Source of the DNA: Erythroxylum novogranatense
Taxonomy: Eukaryota; Streptophyta; Magnoliopsida; Malpighiales; Erythroxylaceae
Reading direction: 5' to 3'
Length of the DNA stretch: 64,000 nucleotides
Assembly (NCBI GenBank): GCA_029891385.1
Contig: JAIWQS010000131.1
Location: 1 to 64,000, forward strand
The translations under genes and the position numbers were made by a program. Below the pieces are notes generated by a model that made no database searches, had not been told where the DNA came from, and saw only the letters and a list, made by a program, of their open reading frames with translations. Shown piece by piece: positions 1 through 11,470 of the stretch; the first letter of the stretch is position 1, and each line of letters opens with the position of its first letter.

Positions 1-2212
1 ATGGAATGTAGTGTTAGGTCAGACCGCCCATGCCTCTTCATTATTCCCATATATTAATTCTTTTCAGTGATTACCCTAATCGGTTTGATGAGTAGAGATT
101 TTTTCACTGTTGGATCCACAATGGTATAATCCCATCAAAGCTAATTTCTTTACTTGATCCAAAGCATGATTTTCCACCATTTTTTGGCATTTAATTTTTT
201 AGAAAACCAACAATGCGTATGTCATTTCCAAAGCGCCAGCTCTTTTTCAGATGATGTGCCTGATTAACATGCTGCTAATGGATATTTTTATATAACACAT
301 ATTATGTACATCTTGGCACATCGCACACATCCACTAATTTTGGGCTCTATGACACCGCCATGGCCAAACTTTGTAACTTTGATCTTTGTCGCTTCATCCA
401 TTAACCCTGTGACCAACGGTCTTTGATATCAGTGCTTTAAGATGCAAAGTTACTTCGAAAGGTAATGATGGAGAGTTTAGGATCCAACCACCTGGATGTT
501 GGCATAAGTCATCTCGACTCCATCCATGGTACTTTTGAGTAAATGGGAGATTGGAGTGATTTACAAAACACTTTGAAAATTTATTCCACAAACTACAATC
601 TGTGTCACTAAAACCGAAAGAATCTTGTACTCTGATCGTCTTCAAATGGAAGGGTCATGGCGATCCACCACATCCACTGTCACCTTAGCGCCCTTTCGGT
701 AGCTTTCTCTCACTCTTTCCTTTACTTTTTATCGTTTTGTTCTTTCTTTTGCTAACATTGAGGACAATGTTTGGTCTTATGTGGGGAAGGATTTGTGTTC
801 AATTTTGCATGAAAATTTTGTGTTTTAGTGATGAATGGTTCATTTTTCTTCGTTTTGTGCTTCAAAGTGTCACACCTTTACTCTTTCTTAAACTTGAAGA
901 TTTTCACTTGACTTGTATGTTTAGTTCAAAATCCATAAAATTAAAAACTTTTGAAAACACAAAAAGATTTTTTTGCACGCTTACCTTAAGTTTTTAGTTT
1001 TGTCTTTTGATCTCCCAATGATTGATAAGAATATGAGTATTAGGTGAGAGTTAATCTTTGATATTTGAATCATGAACTGGTGAATGAGTTTTATGTGAGT
1101 TTAAACTTGATAGCTTTTATTGATTTTGAAACTACATTGTGTTAACTTAATAGATGATTGTCCCATGTGAGTTTTGAACCTTCAACAATTTTCGATGTGT
1201 TCATTCAATGCTTTGTATTCTAGAACTTGCTTTATATCTTGTTGAGACTACACTTTTACATGCATGCATAAAGATGATAAAGGCACTTAGATTTTAACCA
1301 TGACCAAAAGTCAACCAAAGCATGTTATCCACTAGGAGCCCATTGAGCTTATTATCTCGTTTCTTTGTTTTACCATGTTTAACTTAACCTTTTCTTAATT
1401 GATTTATCTTTTCAACCCTTATCATGGTTAGTAGCATGCTTCATGAAAGAAACTCAGGAAGGTCATGTTATATGAATATCATGGCATATGACTTGTATTG
1501 CACTTGTTGTCAATGGGAAGGAATCAAAAAAAGAAAAAGAAATGTAAAACAAAAGAGTTTGAGGCCAAGAGAAAAGAAAGAAAAGGATTCATATGCTTGA
1601 TTGATAAATGTTTAGGAATGAAAGTTCAAAAAAAAAGAGAGAGATGCTTAATTGTTTAATGATACGCAGATGCATATATGTTATTATTATTGTTATGCTC
1701 ACCACTTTGATACTTAGCCTTTCTTACCTTTCTTTTACCTTACCCCTAACCCAGCCAAGTTGCATCCTTGTTTAAGACCTCGATTTATGTCAGGCATGTA
1801 ATACTTAGTAGTGTATTCAAGATCAAGAGCAAGCCTACAGAGCATTGCATTGTTTGAATTTATGAGTTAAAACACATTTGAGCCATAAACACTTGAGTGT
1901 TGGAGTGTATGACAATGAGAGGACCTATTATTTTGACATGGTGTAGATTTCTAAGTCTATCTTCTATCTTGCTTGGCTCTCACATTTAAAGTGAGTTCAT
2001 TATTTTTATGGATTAAATGCCGCAGTTCCTCTGTTTATAATCCTCAGATGTCTTCGAGGTTGTTGGAGGTTGGGAGAAAACTTGACACTTAAGAAAATGA
2101 CCTTTGCATTTGCATATTTATTTTTTTGTTTGTATCCATACTTAGTTTAGCATTCGCTTTTTCTTAGACTTTCAAAATTTATTTTTAACTTTCCTCGAGG
2201 ACGACAAGAGTT
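1..2212 (+). mobile_element. 3' internal (post-coding) region of an Athila/Tat-like Ty3/gypsy element
   Basis: No open frame longer than about 90 codons is supported on either strand, and I recognise no domain. The region shows the style of the long spacer between coding sequence and 3' LTR in plant Athila/Tat elements: an 'attgaggacaatgt' motif at 757-770 followed by a G-rich 'gtggggaagg' at 781-790, a purine-rich stretch at about 1520-1640, and a second 'cgaggacgac' motif just before a polypurine tract at 2213. The first 700 bases may hold a decayed env-like or pol-end segment, but I could not read one. The 5' part of the element lies outside the window. Lineage assignment rests on these motifs only. 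Confidence 0.5.
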
Positions 2213-2225
2213 AAGTGGGGGAGTT
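2213..2225 (+). other. Polypurine tract of the left gypsy element
   Basis: AAGTGGGGGAGTT lies immediately before the TGATAACTC start of the LTR. It is the expected plus-strand primer and fixes both the orientation (+) and the LTR start. Confidence 0.7.
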
Positions 2226-3866
2226 TGATAACTCATTTTGTCATGTTAATTTTTTATTTCATGTTCTTTTTGGTAGACTTTGTGATGTTTTGTTTATGTT
2301 TCTATGATAATTTGTGTCTTTGCATGTTCTAGGTGACAAAATACAAGGTGACGATTTAGACCTAAATTGACGAGATGAAAGCGTAATGGCAATTAAGGAG
2401 ACAAATTAATTGTTCGATCAATCACGCATACGTGTGGTTTTAAGTTCATTTAATGGTCCCATAAATCATCAACAAGGAGTTACGATCTGATGAGGGTCGA
2501 GGAAATTAAATTAAAATCAATTGGCAAGAAGATGACAAGACGTGGAGGCAACAAGCTTGGATCCATTAGACAACATGCAGATGAGGAGAAGCAAACAACC
2601 AATGCCAAGATAAATCAGCACAATTAATTAGAGCAGTCACGAATATATGAGGGGTTGGACCTGGGAAAGAAAAGGCCCACTTTAATTAATTGAAAAGAGA
2701 CAAAACCCAGAGGAGGGCCCACTTCATTTACTAAAACCTAAGGATCGGGAGGGAAAAAGTAGTGATGGCAACATATAAGAGGGAGCTCAAGAAAATATTG
2801 AAAAGAACGAGAAAAGGTGTCAGGTGAAAAGCTTGAACTGAGAGACTATTTTGATATAACAAAGGAGAGTGACAGAATGATCGGAGAGTTTGAGAGAATA
2901 CGCATTTCATTACAATCATAAAGCTAGAGACAACGATAACCTGGGAGTCGGAGAAAGATAGATCATGACTGTGGAACAAAGGAAGGATTAATCATCACAT
3001 TGAAGGCACAACAAGAGATTTCCGGCATCAAGCAGTGGAGTTGAGAATTATTTGTAATGTGAAGTGAACTCCATTTTATTTGTTAATTTCAGTTTTAATT
3101 GTTAGAGACTAGAATTATGTGTCGCTAAGTTTTTAATGTGTACAAGGTATTTGATTTTGATGCATGTAGTTCGTGAGACTCTCGTGGTTTAATTGTTTTC
3201 GTGAATTTTTATGTTTATTTAATCCAGCTGATCGATTAATTATTGTTGAGTTTGTTGATTAATGAGGCATGTTAATTAATTAACTTAATAATAAATTGCT
3301 TAATAGATTAGTTAATCCGTGATTGTTGTTTATCGAGTGACTAATTAATTTCACCAAGAGGTTAATGGGATTAAATAATTTAGTCTAAATAGATTATGTG
3401 TCCGATTCTCATTGCTAAGACTAGGTCCATTGTAGCCTATACATGCATAGATTATATTCGCTGAGCTACTCGAATAATCTAATTGGTTGTGGGAAATAAT
3501 TCACGAGCTTTACTCGAGATTATCGAATAATTAAATGGATTGGTAGATTTATGCTATTCATTCACTGCTATAACTTTGTCCATAGGAATGAACGAAATTT
3601 ATATTTTTGAGTCTATGATCGAATTACTAGATCAAACGAGAGTACTTGGCTAGGCTTTTATTCATATTATTTTCAATCTTATTTTAATTTCTTCCTCGTG
3701 ATTTCGTGTTTTAAAATTAATCATCCCCAAATCAACTCTCTTTATATTTTATTTTTTTTTTTGATTTCACACAAATAAATAATTACTTCATTAGTCTCGT
3801 GGTTCAATTCTATTCACCACTTTACTCACTTGTGTTCTAGTAGGAATTTATTTTTGTTGTTTGACA
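2226..3866 (+). mobile_element. 3' LTR of the Athila/Tat-like element (about 1.64 kb)
   Basis: The LTR starts TGATAACTC directly after the polypurine tract and is read to end at 'ttgaca' (3861-3866), because the next bases are Tekay integrase sequence. A possible TATA box, 'catataagaggg', lies near 2770-2784. There is no second LTR in the window for comparison, so the 3' boundary is inferred from the change to chromovirus coding sequence. The flanking 5 bases 'tgcca' (3867-3871) would be one target-site duplication; its partner lies left of the window. Confidence 0.6.
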
Positions 3867-4982
3867 TGCCATCACAGTGCATGAAAAGGCAGTGTGGCAG
3901 TAGTTTGTTTCTGTCCGACATGCCAGAAAGTTAAGGCCGAGCACCAGCCCCAGGGGAAGTTGCACTCTGTCACCTTCCGGAGTGGAAATGGGAGCGAATC
4001 GCGATGGATTTCATTATGGGGTTTTCAGACGCCGAAAGATGATGCGATTTGGGTCATAGTGACCTGCCGATTAAATCGCCACTTTCGCAAGTAGAATAAT
4101 ACTCTCGATCGCTAGCCCAAGTATGTGGCGTAGATTGGCGACGCACGGGTCCCAAAGGTCGATAGTCTCGCATAAGGATCCCAGATTTACTTGAGATTTT
4201 CAAGGAGTTTGCATTTGCCATGGTACGAGGTTGAATTTCAAGAAACATTTCATCCCTATGTATGGGCGAGTGAGAGGACGACACATCCGAGGATATGTCA
4301 TGAGCTGTATTGAGTTTCGAGGTGCATGGGATCATATGTGGCTCGGCTGAGTTTGCTTATAATAATCAAGATCGAGCAAGATTGGATGGCACCAGATGAG
4401 GCATTGTATGGAGGCAGCAGATCGCTTTATGGATGAAGAGAGTATGTGGATGTTAGAGGTCCCGAGCTGATCCGTGGTGGATGAGATTGATTTGAGTCCA
4501 TTGGTGGCTCAGATAGATGTAAGACATGTGGATCAGATCATTAGAGATGGAGTAGGCAAGGGGATAGAGTGTTCTTCAATGTCACCTCGAGAGGAGGCCG
4601 AGATTCGGCCGAAGGTCAAGTTGAGTCCTCGATATCGGTCCGTATGAGATTACGGAGAGGATTGGACCGTTGGCTCATCGATTGCATTGAAAGTGAGATG
4701 TCCCATGGGTAACGATGTCTTTCATGTGAGGTTCAGATATTGATCAATTCGACCATGTGATTCCTACCAGAGATTGAGATAGCTATGATCTCGAAAGTTA
4801 TGTTGAGGAGCAAAGGTGATTATCGAATCGCGGGTCAAGCAATTGAGCGTGATGATTCCATTAGTGAAAGTCCTATGGAAGAACCACTCATCGAGGAGGC
4901 AACTTGGAGACCTGAGGAGACACGAGGAGGCGACTTCATCCTGCTTGACCTCGGTGATGAAATTTCAGACTAAATTTTTTTT
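3867..4982 (+). pseudogene. Decayed Tekay/Del-type chromovirus integrase
   Basis: Translation in shifting frames gives the end of the integrase HHCC zinc finger (CPTCQKVKAEHQ, about 3912-3947), the first catalytic region EWKWERIAMDF (from 3980), a second-aspartate region reading IVSHKDPRF near 4160 (the usual aspartate is replaced by His), APDEALYG-like text near 4390, KLSPRY near 4620, and the tail ending in a frame like FRDEIFF before the polypurine tract. This order is that of the integrase core and C-terminus of Tekay-type Ty3/gypsy pol. Many stops and frameshifts make it non-functional. The gypsy element at 1-3866 truncates its 5' side, so that element probably inserted into this one. 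Confidence 0.8.
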
Positions 4983-4993
4983 AGAGGGAGAAT
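4983..4993 (+). other. Polypurine tract of the Tekay-type remnant
   Basis: AGAGGGAGAAT precedes the LTR start TGTAACATCC. The same arrangement, in reverse complement, borders the LARD-2 LTR at 33760. Confidence 0.65.
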
Positions 4994-7398
4994 TGTAACA
5001 TCCTGCTGCGATGCGATGGACATATTGGTAATTGGGACAGATAGGAATTTTACTGCATTTATTCATTGAGTATTATTTTGGCCTCCTGATTTAGAGGATA
5101 GATCATTTTGCATATGCATATGCATATGTGACACGTGCATTCATGATTTTTTCTAGATTTAATTGCGATTATGTTTTGAATTGTAAATTTTGAGATAATT
5201 ATGTTAGATATGATTTATTGGGAATTATGATAATTTGAATGGAATAGTTGAATTGGAGTTTCTAAGAGTGACTGACAAAGGTATAGTGACTCACGTGAAA
5301 ATTTCGAGAAATTGAGAGAAAATGTCCTGACCGGAATTTTTGAGTATCGGACCGATTGATTGTGCAGACGAAAAATGGTCCAATGGCAATGGAAAATTTA
5401 GATTTATGAGTTTAGGAATTATTGTGATGAGCCATCGAATTTAAAGACTGAAATTAAATGAATTTGAGGATCAAAGTCTTAAGAACTATAGGTTGAAAAT
5501 TAACCTTATATTGTTCTAAGTTCAAATTCTTGTCTCACTTTTCAAAACCTAAGACTTTTCTCCTTCCTCTTCTCTAGACGATTTGATCTTTCCCTTGAGA
5601 GTCTTCTTGTTCTCTTTCATTGTGGTTGAAGCTCACTGAAAACCTAGAGATGTTGATGGTTAGCTTGCTTATGGAGGATCACCGCGGTGTTAGAGTTTGA
5701 GATTCTCGAGATTTAGGGTTGGTGATTCAGAGCTTGATTTGGTAAGTTTAATGGCTTAATGTTGTTATTTATGGTTATTTGATGCATTTATGGTATTTAT
5801 TATGTTAGGTCGGGTAGTTTGAGAGTGATTAATACCGATTTTTTAGAGAGAAATGAGAGAAAATCGACGGAGAAGATGAAGGGCCTGCACGTCATGACGC
5901 TCGAAGTTGGCCTCGCCATGATTTAGTAATTGAGTATCTGTCGAACGAAAGCAGAATGAGAGCCGCATAGCGTGTGGATCTTCGTCATGACGAGATATTC
6001 CTTCAGTCTACCAAGTAAGAGGGATGAATTTGAATGGGTTGTTTTAGTTTACGGGCATAATTTTTGGTGTAGACCTAATCGAGGTGGTTCTAAATTGTTA
6101 TGATCTAGAGAAAGAGGTCTACAATTGAGGAAAAGAATAAAAGTTATAATTTAATTTAAGTGTGGTCTCAATTATTGAGAGAAAGGTTATAGTTCTAATG
6201 CAATCTAAGAATCGATATTGATAATTGTTTAAATTGACATGTATGAAATCGATGGATGCTATTGATCTAGTAAATAGTAAATTTTGGTCATGAGGCGAGA
6301 GATAGCGGAATTGGATTATAGACCGAAAATCATGAACATCGCATGCCTTTGAATTAAGACATGCATTATCGATTTTTGATTGAGCATCTAGTGATGAGAA
6401 TTTGTTTAAATTGTTATAGAGGCACCATTGGATCAATACCACTTGATATCATTGACTTGCAAAAGAGTTCTAAGTTACAGTGAGTAACCTAGTTAGTTCT
6501 TCAATCTTTGTTTGCCAATGTGAGTGCTTGCAACTGTGAAATAGATGTGCTGAAATTACGAGTAAAGGTTCTAATGCGATAAATAGAATTGATTGATATA
6601 TATGTTATTGATTGGTAAGTGTGAGTGCATGCAGGCATGATTAAAATCGGCATTAATGTCATGTGATGGAGCAATTAGTGATCGAGCTTTGAGCTCGATT
6701 ATCGCGAAATGGCTAAGGCCTAAAGTGAATAGTATACCCGCAGGCTCTCCTATCCCTAATGTGAGGGGCGAGTGCATACCCCGAGGGCTCCTACTTGCCT
6801 AAAATGCGATTATCGTAATGTGCCCTAATCCAGATGAAGATTGACGTCACCACAACACCGACATAAAATAAGAAGTGGCATGCATTATGCATCCGATCAG
6901 ATTGGAAAATTGAGAATGCGTATTATGATCTATCACAGAAGGATATGCCTCGATTTATGTTATGATGAAATGTAAATTGTCTTATAGTGTTCAATGTGTT
7001 ATCAGGTGACTACGTGATATATCGTATATGCATTGAGTTGTAAACCATCGATGATGGTTTCATTGAGTTCGCAAACTCACCCAACATTGCAAATATTTTC
7101 AGCGCGTTAGTAGATTCCTAGCTTCGTGATGACTTTTCCGCCGTGTGAGTTACATGGGCAAGAAGCGATGACACTGTGTCGGTCACCGAGGCGATTTTTT
7201 TGGGATGACTTAGTATAGACTTTGTACAGCCTCTTTGAGATATTGCATTGAGACGTAGGGACCTGATAGACTTGTTTATATTTCCGCTAGTATTGAAATG
7301 AAAGATTATTGTGGTTTCAAAATTTAGTGATTTGCATAATTCGTTTAATTGTATTGATGTGCCATGAGTATTTAGTGATTGATTTCAAGTAGAAGACT
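4994..7398 (+). mobile_element. Tekay-type 3' LTR, probably truncated
   Basis: It starts TGTAACATCC and aligns by eye with the reverse complement of the LARD-2 LTRs: 'attgggacag' and 'ttagagga' near the start, a GGTAAGT after 'gagcttgattt' (5731-5747), decayed GTCGCGACG motifs as 'gtcatgacg' (5891, 5984), 'gagtgcataccccgagggctc' style text near 6770, and 'accatcgatgatggtt' near 7046. The matching 3' terminus (LARD-2 ends ATGCTACA) is not found, so the right limit near 7398, where 'tgtcaggat' begins unrelated sequence, is approximate. Confidence 0.65.
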
Positions 7399-8329
7399 GT
7401 CAGGATACGCGCTTGAATCCACTCCACGGCCCCATGCACTTCACTGCAGTGGGGCCACGATTGAGTAGCCAACCTTCAGAACTCACTTGCTTCTCCTTGG
7501 CATCAGTGTAATTGTGAAACAACCTCCAACAGACAAGAGAACATGTAAACAACTAAATTAAGTGAGGAGTGGGGCGGGTTTTCGATGAAGACTATGATAG
7601 AAAGCATTTAATGCATGGAAGTGTGACTTAATGCCCAAGAGGGAGTATGGATGCTACAATTACAGTTGAACATAATAAGAGAAGCCCAATGAAAGAAGAA
7701 AGGAAAAGAGAGAGGAAATAAGGAATGGAGATAAGCCAAAGAACTTTGTTTTTAATTTTCTTTTAAAAGAAAAGATGAAAATTAAAATGATAGAAATAAA
7801 ATGTGAATTTAAATTCCAAAGAATTAAATTAAACCAAAAACAAAAATAAAAGAAAATTGTTAACAAAACACATAAAAGAAAAGGATACGAATGGGTGCTT
7901 CATTAAGCGCTTATCAAAGGTCATAAGCTTCGACTTGGCATATGTACATTATCCAAGATCGAATGGATGTTTGAGTCCAACAGAAGCATGCTCAAACTCG
8001 TGATAAACCTCGAACAACTTCCCGTGAATACGGCCTTCAAAGACGATGTCTCATGACTTGGAAGAGTAGAACTTAGCTTCACCATCAAACTCTAATGTCC
8101 ACTGCCTTTTCGAGCATCGCCTTCTCACACTAGATGGTCTCTATAAAGTAACGCCAATGGTCAGGAGAACATCCTCGCCATACCTTCTTGGCTTCGCTTC
8201 GCTTGCCCACAACTCTCTAAAACTGCATTTTGCACTCTTCTCCTCGTTTCTTCTTCTTGTACTTGTAAATAACTAGAAAAGCAAAAATTTTGTTAGCGAT
8301 AACATGAATCGATCACTTACCGTAGGAGG
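7399..8329. other. Unassigned sequence between two retroelement remnants
   Basis: Nothing here is clearly identified. The left edge 'tgtcaggatacgcg' could be an LTR terminus. On the minus strand, about 7950-8100 gives a fairly long frame with one internal stop that includes FEGRIHGKLFEVYHEFEHA. I do not recognise it. There is also a GGTAAGT on the minus strand at about 8320. It could be retroelement sequence between the gag remnant at 8330-8868 and the Tekay LTR, or a fragment of host DNA. Confidence 0.3.
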
Positions 8330-8868
8330 TTGCACATCCTCCATCTTCTCAAACCTGTAATCATTTTCTTCTTACTCTACTTGTTCTTCCTTCTTTGCCT
8401 TGAAAATCGACATGGAAAAGCAAGTACACCTTGTTTTGCATCCCTTTGTGTCAATTCGTCAGGAAGGCATTACGTATGCATTTCTTCCTCTTCTTCTTCT
8501 CGATTTTTGAAGCAGCCTTTAGTTCCTTACCACTCCAAGAACGTGATAGCCTTCGCTTTTCGATTGATTGGTCACGCTAGAAAATTTTCAAAACTTTTGT
8601 GCCTCCATTCGATTAATGGCGCTTGCAATTTGACTTAGCTAGTTTTCCAAATTCTTTGTTGATTTTCCAAATTATGATACTTGCTTCAAGATTCACTGAA
8701 ATGTCAAAGTGTTACGATCAAAGTTTGCAACATATCTTCCAAAGGAGACTTACCTTTGGCATTTGATGTCATATTCGATTTTTCGAGGCACGCATTTATT
8801 GTGTAAACCGAATTGAAGAGTCCTCATCTCCAAAGTCATTATGATCTCCTAAAGACATGTCATTATTT
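8330..8868 (-). pseudogene. Decayed Athila-type gag C-terminal region
   Basis: The minus strand gives, in broken frames, SPLEDMLQTL (about 8735-8765), a frame with NLEN then a stop then LSQIASAINRMEAQ (about 8600-8660), and FPCRFSKAKKEEQ (about 8380-8415). These match the conserved spacing of the Athila-lineage gag C-terminus, where an NLENQ/IGQLA/INRLEAQ coiled segment precedes a proline-rich FP.R..K.KKEE motif. Several stops make it non-functional. It overlaps the gag part of the Athila fragment at 55198-56571 in content, so the two are different copies. Its right end is cut exactly at the first LARD-1 LTR. Confidence 0.55.
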
Positions 8869-10688
8869 TGTTGGGACCCGCTTAACCCAACTCATAACGA
8901 TCTAATCGCAGTTTAACTAATATCGCTTCATTTTTTTTTCCACTTACACATTTTCAAAGTAGTTTCACCAATTTGTATTTCATCAATTCCTCAACTTTGA
9001 ATCCTTCATATTCGATCATATCGCTCGATTCGAAAACATTTTATCATTCGCCAATCATATCTCTTTATCCCAATTTCATTACCAAATATTTGAATTTCGC
9101 TAATCCATCTCACGCCATTCATACATAACCATATCATGTCCATACACAAATCCATACACAAAAGCACTTCAATATTTCCAACCCATCACACAAATCTTCT
9201 ACCTCCCGTCCTAATCCCATCATACACATTTACAATCCTATATCTAAACACTTCCATAATTTTCATTATATCTCAAGTCATGATCATAATTCACATTCAT
9301 AATACTAACCATATTTCACTTACATAATCCCATCCCATAATCATATACAAATTTTAATGGCCTTACAAGCCACAATACAATCACAATATATAAAATCCAA
9401 TGCAAATACAAAGATACAAAATCCTCTTTTTCAATACAGATCTTCTTCATTACCGTGGATGGTAATGAGGGGTGAGCTTTACCAATGGGTACAGCTTTAT
9501 AACAAAACAATAAGCAAAACTCTTGAAATTTTTCTTTCTGTCTTAGAAAACATTTCTTTGAACCGTAAAGCACACATTTGAAGAAGTTCTTTTCATTGTG
9601 AATCAAAATCACATTTTACAAATCAGATATCGCCTTAGGCTTTCACCACAAATCCATAGGTCACAAGACATGAATGCATCAACTTGGCAATTCACGAAGC
9701 AATGCACACACAAATGGCTAGAGAGTTCCATAACACGACGAAACCGGTTTATCGTAATCACGACGAGTCCATTTTTGATCTCGTAGCCACAAAGCGGCAG
9801 CCGGAGAAGGCTATCACGTTATTTTTGTCACGTCACGAGACTATCACAACGCTATTCTCTTGCCCACACAAAGCATATAATGCTCAAATCAATTTATCAA
9901 ATGCTCTTTCTCGAATATACATGTACCATGAAGTCTTTCAAGGCATAACACAATGTATTTTGCAATTCATCAAAATTTCATGATCGAATCAAAATGATTT
10001 TTCAAATCATTTATGCAATGATGCAACAATTATGATGCAATTTAAGTCAGAAAATCTCTTTGTTTAAAGAAAGCAGTAATGGCTTATAAATTCTATTATA
10101 AACGGATACCCACCTCGAATCCATGCTAGAACTTGTCCAAAGCTCTAATTTCGGCTTTTTCTTTCACCACTTTGAAATTTTAGACCGAAATCATCCAAAT
10201 TCATCATCATAAATACCATAACCTCAAAATTTACTATAGGAAACCCAATTCCAACATATTTCCAAGCTATCTAATGCATCAACTTACAAAAGCCCCAATT
10301 TCCAAAATCGGGTATAAACCCTAACTCACATTAATCCAAAATTAAACCACCATCTTAGCATAGACATCACAACTAATTTCATAATCCACAAAATCATAAT
10401 ATTTTCCATGATTCACCAAAATTTTAAGAAAAGCTTCAAGCTTGAAAATCGCTTTTACCTCACTCTTCACCATTTTCGGATTTTCTTAGCTCATCCTAGA
10501 GCTCTTCATCCTTCATCTTTTTCCTCTGGAGCATGTTCGAAATCCTCCGAAAGCCTACAAAATCGAACCCTAGCTGCTGTCTTTTCTTCTTTTCACCGAA
10601 CCCACTCTTTCTTTTTATCTCTTATTTCCTTCTTTCTTTTGTTTCTCTTTACTGCTTTCTAACTCACGCACCACAGCCTACTTCTCCT

Positions 10689-10697
10689 CTATTTATA
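10689..10697 (-). promoter_or_regulatory. LTR1 TATA box (TATAAATAG)
   Basis: CTATTTATA on the + strand reads TATAAATAG followed by AGGAG on the element's sense strand. The position is the same in all four LTRs. A purine-rich leader follows downstream, with a CTAGGGTT telobox-like motif. Confidence 0.65.
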
Positions 10698-11134
10698 CTA
10701 CATCCACATGCCATGTCATTTAATGAATGAGGAAAGACTCTCATGCCCCCCTTATAAGCCTACTAACTTAACTCTTAAGTGTTCTTCCACAATTGCTCTT
10801 AAAAGTTGATATCTTGGCTCCAAATTCCGATCAGGTAAATAAAGGAATTTTACAATAATTTCTTCTTCAAATGTTCCCTCGATCATACGAATCCAACGCA
10901 ACAAACCGCGCTTAATTCGGATCTAAAACGAAGAAGTTATGGCAAAATACTATCGATCTGCATAAAATCTCGAGATCGCACACTACACCGAATTTCATTA
11001 AAAATTGACAGTCTTAGAGGCTCCATCTTGATCGGGTTCTTCATCAAAGTTGTAGCCTATAACTCTAGTTTAATTCCAATTTGAATCACCTTAATCCGAG
11101 CTCAGAGCTCCATATATCCTCAAATACTGATCTG

Positions 11135-11470
11135 TGCAGACTGCTTCCATCCGCTTTTCCTTCCATCCGATTTTCCTTCCATCCGCTTTTCCTTCCATCC
11201 GATTTTCCTTCCATCCTTTTCCTTCCATCTGCTTCCTTCCATCTGATTTTCCTTCCATCCGCTTTTCCATCCGATTTTCCTTTCATCCGCTTCCTTCCAT
11301 CTCGCTTTTGCATCTCATCGCCCGATTTTCTATCGTCCGACTTTTCCATCACCGATTGACGTACCTGATTTTTTGATCACTGATTTCCATCACTGATTTT
11401 TGATCAGTTGATTTTTGGATCACTGATTTCCATCACCGATTTTGCATCACCGACATCACCGATTTTTCTC
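11135..11470. repeat. Short tandem repeat (CATCCG/CATCTG-TTTTCC type) in LTR1
   Basis: About 12 tandem units of 14-16 bases of the type 'ttttccttccatccg' run from 11145 to 11300. They decay into CATC-CGATTTTT and CATCACTGATTTT variants up to about 11470. The equivalent stretches of LTR2 and LTR3 hold related but rearranged CATCGTCTGATTTTC units, so the array turns over quickly. It lies in U3 upstream of the TATA box (sense is minus). Confidence 0.8.

Noticed and set aside
8100..8640. Possible host gene with a splice donor on the minus strand
   Set aside because: The neighbouring text reads as a decayed Athila gag (FPCRFSKAKKEEQ, INRMEAQ) with stops, so I do not support a host exon here.
11135..11300. 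Possible CRISPR-like repeat array
   Set aside because: Units of 14-16 bases have no unique spacers and sit inside a plant LTR. It is a simple tandem repeat.
11081..11376. Frames rich in FPSIRFSFHP-like repeats
   Set aside because: They are translations of the short CATCCG tandem array. Open length results from the repeat unit, and the other LTRs do not keep it.
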